This document shows, in pieces, positions 5,398 through 8,918 of a DNA stretch of 8,918 bases. The stretch comes from Halothiobacillaceae bacterium (GTDB lineage Bacteria; Pseudomonadota; Gammaproteobacteria; Halothiobacillales; Halothiobacillaceae). Made by a program: the position numbers and the translations under genes. Positions within the stretch are counted from its first letter, which is position 1; every line of letters starts with the position of its first letter. The stretch lies in assembly GCA_011380105.1 (NCBI GenBank), contig DRZW01000191.1, forward strand, positions 1 to 8,918, given 5' to 3'. The notes beneath the pieces are model-generated. The model was not told the DNA's origin. It saw only the letters and a program-made list of their open reading frames with translations, and did no database searches.

Positions 5398-6336
5398 CTA
5401 TGGCACCGACTCGCGCTCGGCTTCTGGGTTGCGCTCGGTAATTTTTAACAGATCGCGGCGCTTTAACCCCATATCCAGTGATAGCCCCGATGCGACATAG
5501 ATTGAAGAGTAGGTACCCAGCACAATCCCGAGCAATAACGTCAGCGCAAAGCCATACAAAAGCTCACCGCCGAAAATCAATAACGCCAGCGCGGTGAAGA
5601 AGGTGGTGCCCGAGGTGACGACCGTGCGCGGCATGATTTGGTTAATAGAAATATTCATGATCTCGGCTTCTGCCTTTTTGCGGATTTTCTGGAAGTTCTC
5701 ACGAATCCGGTCAAAGACAACGATGGTGTCGTTGATTGAATACCCAGCTAACGCCAACAAGGCTGCCAGTACGGTTAAATCAAAACGCACTTCCAGCAGA
5801 CTGATAAAACCCAGCACGATAATCAAATCATGCGCTAAGGCAAGAATGGCGCCTGCGGCCAGACGTGTCTGAAAGCGAAAGCCCACATACACCAGAATGC
5901 CGGCCATGACTACCAACACCGCCAGACCACCAGAGGTGAACAATTCTTCACCAATGGAGGGGCCAACAAACTCAACCCGCCGCATTTCCACTCCAGCGGC
6001 TTCATCGGCCAGGGCGGCCAGCACTTGCTCAGATAAACGCGACTGATCTTCCTCGGCCGGCGGTAAGCGAATCACGACTTCTCTGGATGAGCCAAAGTAC
6101 TGCACCGTGGCCTCTTCAAAGCCAATATCAGCCAGCACATCTCGGATTTCATCCAGATCGGCGGCTTGTGGATAGCCCAATTCCACTACCACGCCACCGG
6201 TAAAATCAAGCCCCAAGTTAAGCCCCTTCACCGCCAAGGTGGCCACCGACCCCAAAAGCAGCACTGCTGAGAGTATGTAGGCATAAAAGCGTTTGCCGAA
6301 AAAATCGAATTTAGCGTCGACCGGAAACAGGTTCAT
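5398..6336 (-). CDS. secF: Protein translocase subunit SecF
   Basis: A 312-residue inner-membrane protein of the usual SecF length. Membrane segment 1 is at about 17-37, followed by the GLDFTGG motif (42-48) and a periplasmic domain to about 135 containing VGPSIGEEL (124-132). Five more membrane segments follow. ALAHD (166-170) and GYSINDTIVVFDRIREN (198-214) are the conserved segments in the membrane core, with Asp203 and Arg210 in the usual places. With SecD it forms the RND-like proton-driven unit that helps SecYEG release and pull exported proteins on the periplasmic side. The start at 6336 has AGGA 7 nt upstream. It lies 34 bp after secD, clearly in one operon. The charged tail ends ERNPEAERESVP. 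Confidence 0.97.
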   Translation of the reverse strand: MNLFPVDAKFDFFGKRFYAYILSAVLLLGSVATLAVKGLNLGLDFTGGVVVELGYPQAADLDEIRDVLADIGFEEATVQYFGSSREVVIRLPPAEEDQSRLSEQVLAALADEAAGVEMRRVEFVGPSIGEELFTSGGLAVLVVMAGILVYVGFRFQTRLAAGAILALAHDLIIVLGFISLLEVRFDLTVLAALLALAGYSINDTIVVFDRIRENFQKIRKKAEAEIMNISINQIMPRTVVTSGTTFFTALALLIFGGELLYGFALTLLLGIVLGTYSSIYVASGLSLDMGLKRRDLLKITERNPEAERESVP

Positions 6337-6370
6337 AAACTCATCCTAAATGGCGGATCTCGGGATTGGA

Positions 6371-8233
6371 CTAGATAGCAATCTTTTCCAGACGGGCTTT
6401 TTTGCCGTAAATCTGGTTGGTTATCGCACGCGATAGCACCACTGCGGTAAACATCGAGGCGAGAATGCCGATCGAAAGCGTAACCGCAAACCCTTTAACC
6501 GGGCCGGTACCGAAGGCAAACAACGCCAATGCAGCCAGCAGGGTAGTGATATTGGCATCCAAAATGGTGGCAAAAGCCCGCTCATAGCCAGACTTAATTG
6601 CCGCATGCGGTGTCATGCCGTTGCGCAACTCTTCGCGGATGCGCTCAAAGACCAGCACATTGGCATCCACCGCCATCCCTAATGTGAGCACAATCCCGGC
6701 TATCCCCGGCAGGGTCAGGGTGGCCTGCAACATCGAAAGCACAGCGACAATCAAAATTAGATTAGTCACCAGAGCAATCACAGCAATCACCCCAAACACA
6801 CGGTAATAGACGATCATAAACACCGACACGAGCAGAAAGCCGAGCACTGCTGCGGCCACACCAGCTTTAATGTTATCCGCTCCTAGGCTGGGCCCGACGG
6901 TGCGCTCTTCGACGATATCCATCGGGGCACGTAGAGCCCCGGCGCGCAGCAGTAAGGCTAGATTACGAGCCTCCATCGAGGATCCCAGTCCGGTAATCTG
7001 GAAGCGATTGGAAAGCTGATCCCGAATGGTGGCAATGTTGATCACCTCTTCTACCATCCGGGTTTCGGTGACCAATTCGCCATCGACCATTTTCGTATCA
7101 CTGCGCCGCTCGATAAAGACTACGCCCATCTGTTGACCGATGTTATCGCCGGTAATATCGCTCATGCGGCGCGCGCCCTGGTTATCGAGGTTGACGAATA
7201 CCGCCGGGGAGCCCGACTGTTGATCAAAGCCCGAAGAGGCGCCGGTCACCCGGTCGCCGGTCACAATCACCTGTCGGCGCAACAGCACCGGATCTCCATT
7301 CCGCTCGTAGTACAGCCGTGCCTGAGGAGGCACGCGGCCATCGGCATCGGCATCTATCCAATCTCGTGGTGTGCCATGCACTAGGCGAAATTCCAAGGTT
7401 GCTGTGGCGCCCAAAATTTCCTTGGCGCGCACGGTATCCTGAACACCGGGCAGCTCGACCACAATTCGATCATCACCCTGCTGCTGGATTAACGGCTCGG
7501 CAACACCGAGCTCATTGACCCGATTGCGCAGTGTGGTGATGTTTTGCTTAAGTGCCGCATTGCGCTCTTCAAGGACACCGTCTTCGGTCATTTCGGCAAT
7601 AAAGAACGGGTTTGCGTCGATCTCGACAGCAGAGAAATTAAGCTCAGGATAATCCCGCTCAAGAATATCCAAGGCCCGATCGCGATCAGCTGCATTAGCA
7701 AACCGCAACGCTATCTTAGTGCCATCATCAACTTGAGCAGAAAGGTAGCGGATACCCGCATCACGCAGATCGGCACGGATGCCTTCGACACGGCGTTCTA
7801 ATGCCGTTTCGATGGCAGCATCCATGTCAACCTGCATTAAAAAATGCACCCCGCCACGTAAATCCAGCCCCAAATACATCGGCAAGGCGCCGAGACGGGT
7901 CAGCCAATTAGGCGCAGCCGGAGCTAGGTTCATGGCCACGGTATACCCGCTGCCCAAAGCACCGCGCACAATATCCACAGCGCGCAGTTGATCGTCGGTT
8001 GAGCTAAAACGAATCAAGCCACCTTCGGCCCCCAATTCGGCACTCTCGTAGGGCACGTTTTCGGTCTGAAGTGCCGCTAGCGCTTCGTTGATCTCGGACT
8101 GGCTGATCTCACCATCGCGGTGGTTGATCTGCAGCGCTGGCTGCTCACCAAAAAAGTTTGGCAGGGCATAGAAAAAGCCCACCAGCAGCACGAGGACGAC
8201 GAGCAGATTTTTCCATAATGGATAACGATTCAT
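6371..8233 (-). CDS. secD: Protein translocase subunit SecD
   Basis: A 620-residue inner-membrane protein, near the 615 of E. coli SecD. Membrane segment 1 is at 8-25. YLGLDLRGGVHFLMQVDM (120-137) opens the large periplasmic region (P1 base and head), with ELGVAEPLIQQQGDDRIVVELPGVQD (241-266) inside it. LLRAGALRAPMDIVEERTVGPSLG (428-451) is the conserved link to the membrane domain, which has five segments from about 455 to 605. GMAVDANVLVFERIREEL (519-536) contains Asp523, equivalent to the E. coli membrane aspartate Asp519 needed for proton-driven function. Start: ATG at 8233 has AAGG 9 nt upstream and gives the standard MNRYPLWKN opening. An in-frame extension to 8320 adds 29 residues unlike SecD and is rejected. 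The 114-bp spacer from yajC is long and holds competing hairpins. Confidence 0.97.
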   Translation of the reverse strand: MNRYPLWKNLLVVLVLLVGFFYALPNFFGEQPALQINHRDGEISQSEINEALAALQTENVPYESAELGAEGGLIRFSSTDDQLRAVDIVRGALGSGYTVAMNLAPAAPNWLTRLGALPMYLGLDLRGGVHFLMQVDMDAAIETALERRVEGIRADLRDAGIRYLSAQVDDGTKIALRFANAADRDRALDILERDYPELNFSAVEIDANPFFIAEMTEDGVLEERNAALKQNITTLRNRVNELGVAEPLIQQQGDDRIVVELPGVQDTVRAKEILGATATLEFRLVHGTPRDWIDADADGRVPPQARLYYERNGDPVLLRRQVIVTGDRVTGASSGFDQQSGSPAVFVNLDNQGARRMSDITGDNIGQQMGVVFIERRSDTKMVDGELVTETRMVEEVINIATIRDQLSNRFQITGLGSSMEARNLALLLRAGALRAPMDIVEERTVGPSLGADNIKAGVAAAVLGFLLVSVFMIVYYRVFGVIAVIALVTNLILIVAVLSMLQATLTLPGIAGIVLTLGMAVDANVLVFERIREELRNGMTPHAAIKSGYERAFATILDANITTLLAALALFAFGTGPVKGFAVTLSIGILASMFTAVVLSRAITNQIYGKKARLEKIAI

Positions 8234-8257
8234 GGACGCATGCCTTGGATATTTTGG

Positions 8258-8331
8258 GGTTGCCGAATCCGGTTTGGCAACCGGTCTAGCCGGTGGTGTG
8301 CAGCATCCCTCTGCCCTCACACCTAAACCGG
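8258..8331 (-). promoter_or_regulatory. Competing hairpins in the yajC-secD spacer
   Basis: On the minus strand (secD mRNA sense) CCGGTT (8284-8279) can pair with AACCGG (8274-8269), giving a 6-bp stem with a 4-nt GCCA loop. The overlapping GGTTGCC (8282-8276) can instead pair with GGCAACC (8264-8258), a 7-bp stem. A third copy, CCGGTTT (8331-8325), is fully complementary to AAACCGG (8275-8269). The first two pairings exclude each other. No U-run follows, so it is not a classical attenuator terminator; an effect on secD translation, RNA processing or stability is possible. The pairings are visible; regulation is inferred. Confidence 0.45.
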
Positions 8332-8347
8332 AGTCTGGGTCAGTATC

Positions 8348-8689
8348 TTAGCTTGGCTGCTCGCGGGCATCTTTGATGGTGCCTTTAGGCATCACCGAGG
8401 TGACGGCAAAACGCTGTACGACAATGGTGGTGTTATCCGCCACTTCCAATAAGACCAGGGTATCGCCAATATCAGTCACACGACCCAGCACACCGCCGCT
8501 GGTGACCACCTCATCGCCTTTCTCCAGCGCCTCGACCAGTTTTTTGTGCTCCTTTTGGCGCTTGATTTGCGGGCGAATCAACAAGAAATACATCACCGCG
8601 AAGATCAGTAATAACGGTACAAAGGTCGCGATCAGACTTGGTTCGCCGGCAGCACCGACTTCGGCCATCGCATCACTAATAAAGAACAT
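8348..8689 (-). CDS. yajC: Sec translocon accessory subunit YajC
   Basis: A 113-residue protein with one membrane segment (about 19-40, LIATFVPLLLIFAVMYFLLI). It is followed by RPQIKRQKEHKKLVEALEKGDEV and a small beta-rich cytoplasmic domain ending VMPKGTIKD. This matches the E. coli YajC pattern (RPQ-KR-KEHKK, KGDEV-T-GG--GRV). YajC associates with SecD and SecF at the SecYEG channel and is not essential in E. coli. The start at 8689 gives the standard FFISDAMA opening; AGGAG (8702-8706) lies 12 nt upstream, a little far. First gene of the yajC-secD-secF operon. In many gammaproteobacteria tgt lies directly upstream, but no tgt tail is visible here. Confidence 0.96.
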   Translation of the reverse strand: MFFISDAMAEVGAAGEPSLIATFVPLLLIFAVMYFLLIRPQIKRQKEHKKLVEALEKGDEVVTSGGVLGRVTDIGDTLVLLEVADNTTIVVQRFAVTSVMPKGTIKDAREQPS

Positions 8690-8713
8690 GGGGCGTTTCT
8701 ACTCCTGTTCGGG

Positions 8714-8744
8714 TTAAATTGGATTTAAGACAGCTTAAGCTGCC
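8714..8744 (-). promoter_or_regulatory. Two adjacent hairpins in the yajC leader
   Basis: In the yajC mRNA sense, GGCAGC-TTAA-GCTGTC (8744-8729) folds into a 6-bp stem with one G-U pair; its core CAGCTTAAGCTG (8731-8742) is a perfect 12-bp palindrome. Directly after it TTAAATCCAATTTAA (8728-8714) forms a 6-bp A/U stem with a 3-nt loop, ending 7 nt before the AGGAG ribosome site. They may shape ribosome access, or the palindrome may be a DNA operator. Function is inferred only. Confidence 0.4.
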
Positions 8745-8765
8745 GGGATGATAAAATCGGGCAAT

Positions 8766-8796
8766 ATTATGCCATAACCCGGCGCAAATCACTCAA
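8766..8796 (-). promoter_or_regulatory. Candidate promoter of the yajC-secD-secF operon
   Basis: CATAAT (8771-8766) matches 5/6 of the -10 box and is preceded by TGG, an extended -10 (TGn) element. TTGAGT (8796-8791) is a possible -35 with a long 19-nt spacer, which an extended -10 can tolerate. Start would be near 8758, giving a leader of about 70 nt that contains the two hairpins at 8714-8744. The short inverted repeat GGCA-ATATTA-TGCC (8760-8773) overlaps the -10. Confidence 0.45.
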
Positions 8797-8918
8797 ACCA
8801 CATAACAATCACGGTTTTTTGTGAAAGTTGTAGCTTTGATAACCAAGCGGCTGGAATCACCGCCGAACTTGGCACTGAAATTAAACCAAACGTGCCACCC
8901 GCTCGGTCTAATCCACCC
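8797..8918. other. Window edge, no gene recognised
   Basis: Two minus-strand frames are open from the edge: one ends at a TGA about 8795, the other at a TGA near 8790. Their roughly 41 residues (one ends TTFTKNRDCYVV, the other KTVIVMWFE) match no family I know and do not resemble the tail of Tgt, the usual neighbour. A plus-strand frame from GTG at 8821 is also open to the edge but has no ribosome site. I regard it as spacer or the unrecognised end of a neighbouring gene. Confidence 0.4.

Noticed and set aside
8234..8320. In-frame extension of SecD by 29 residues from a GTG
   Set aside because: The added residues (MRAEGCCTPPARP...) do not resemble any SecD N-terminus, no ribosome site precedes the GTG, and the ATG at 8233 has a good one.
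8234..8347. A Sec-monitoring arrest peptide upstream of secD
   Set aside because: The only separate minus-strand ATG reading frames there are a few codons long, with no signal sequence. They are too short for a SecM- or VemP-like sensor.
8373..8717. Plus-strand open frame of 114 codons opposite yajC
   Set aside because: It mirrors the yajC coding frame and has low-complexity Ser/Thr/Ile composition typical of an antisense shadow.
1..8918. Mobile element, CRISPR array, tRNA or toxin-antitoxin pair
   Set aside because: No regular repeat array, transposase-like protein, cloverleaf candidate or small overlapping gene pair was seen on either strand.

Overview
The window looks like a chromosomal segment of a gammaproteobacterium with moderate GC content. 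The evidence is the gene content and order: a yajC-secD-secF operon running convergently into suhB, a SuhB whose N-terminus matches the E. coli protein almost residue for residue, and a proteobacterial-type ribosomal protein L21. I cannot name the genus. There is no CRISPR array, tRNA, rRNA, insertion sequence or prophage gene. Most of the window is housekeeping, with a small accessory block between about 300 and 4320.

Layout. Positions 1-192 (minus) hold the first 64 codons of rplU, cut by the window edge. It has its own sigma70-like promoter, whose -35 box overlaps the stop codon of the gene upstream. Positions 301-1704 (minus) encode a radical-SAM/PLP protein of the lysine 2,3-aminomutase family with an unusual cluster motif and an altered substrate pocket. 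An intergenic region with a tandem 10-bp direct repeat separates it from a divergent CPBP-family membrane protease (1937-2713, plus). That gene overlaps tail to tail with an IsdG-type heme-degrading monooxygenase (2691-3038, minus). Only 44 bp separate the monooxygenase start from a divergent TraB/PrgY-family membrane protein (3083-4321, plus). Next comes suhB (4535-5323, plus), closed by a strong terminator at 5352-5375. The rest of the window is the minus-strand operon yajC (8348-8689), secD (6371-8233) and secF (5398-6336). About 230 bp upstream of yajC carry a promoter, two adjacent small hairpins and a tail with no recognisable gene.

How the genes relate. YajC, SecD and SecF form the SecYEG accessory complex that uses proton motive force to complete protein export. 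SuhB (inositol monophosphatase fold, an rRNA antitermination factor in E. coli) and L21 both serve ribosome production. Their candidate promoters share a GC-rich segment just after the -10 box, the kind linked to stringent control. The aminomutase-like protein, CPBP protease, heme monooxygenase and TraB protein have no obvious shared pathway, and their arrangement does not suggest one operon.

I found no convincing new multi-gene system. The observations most worth follow-up are the atypical aminomutase, the mutually exclusive hairpins in the long yajC-secD spacer, the tandem repeat upstream of the aminomutase, and the promoter/leader arrangement of rplU.
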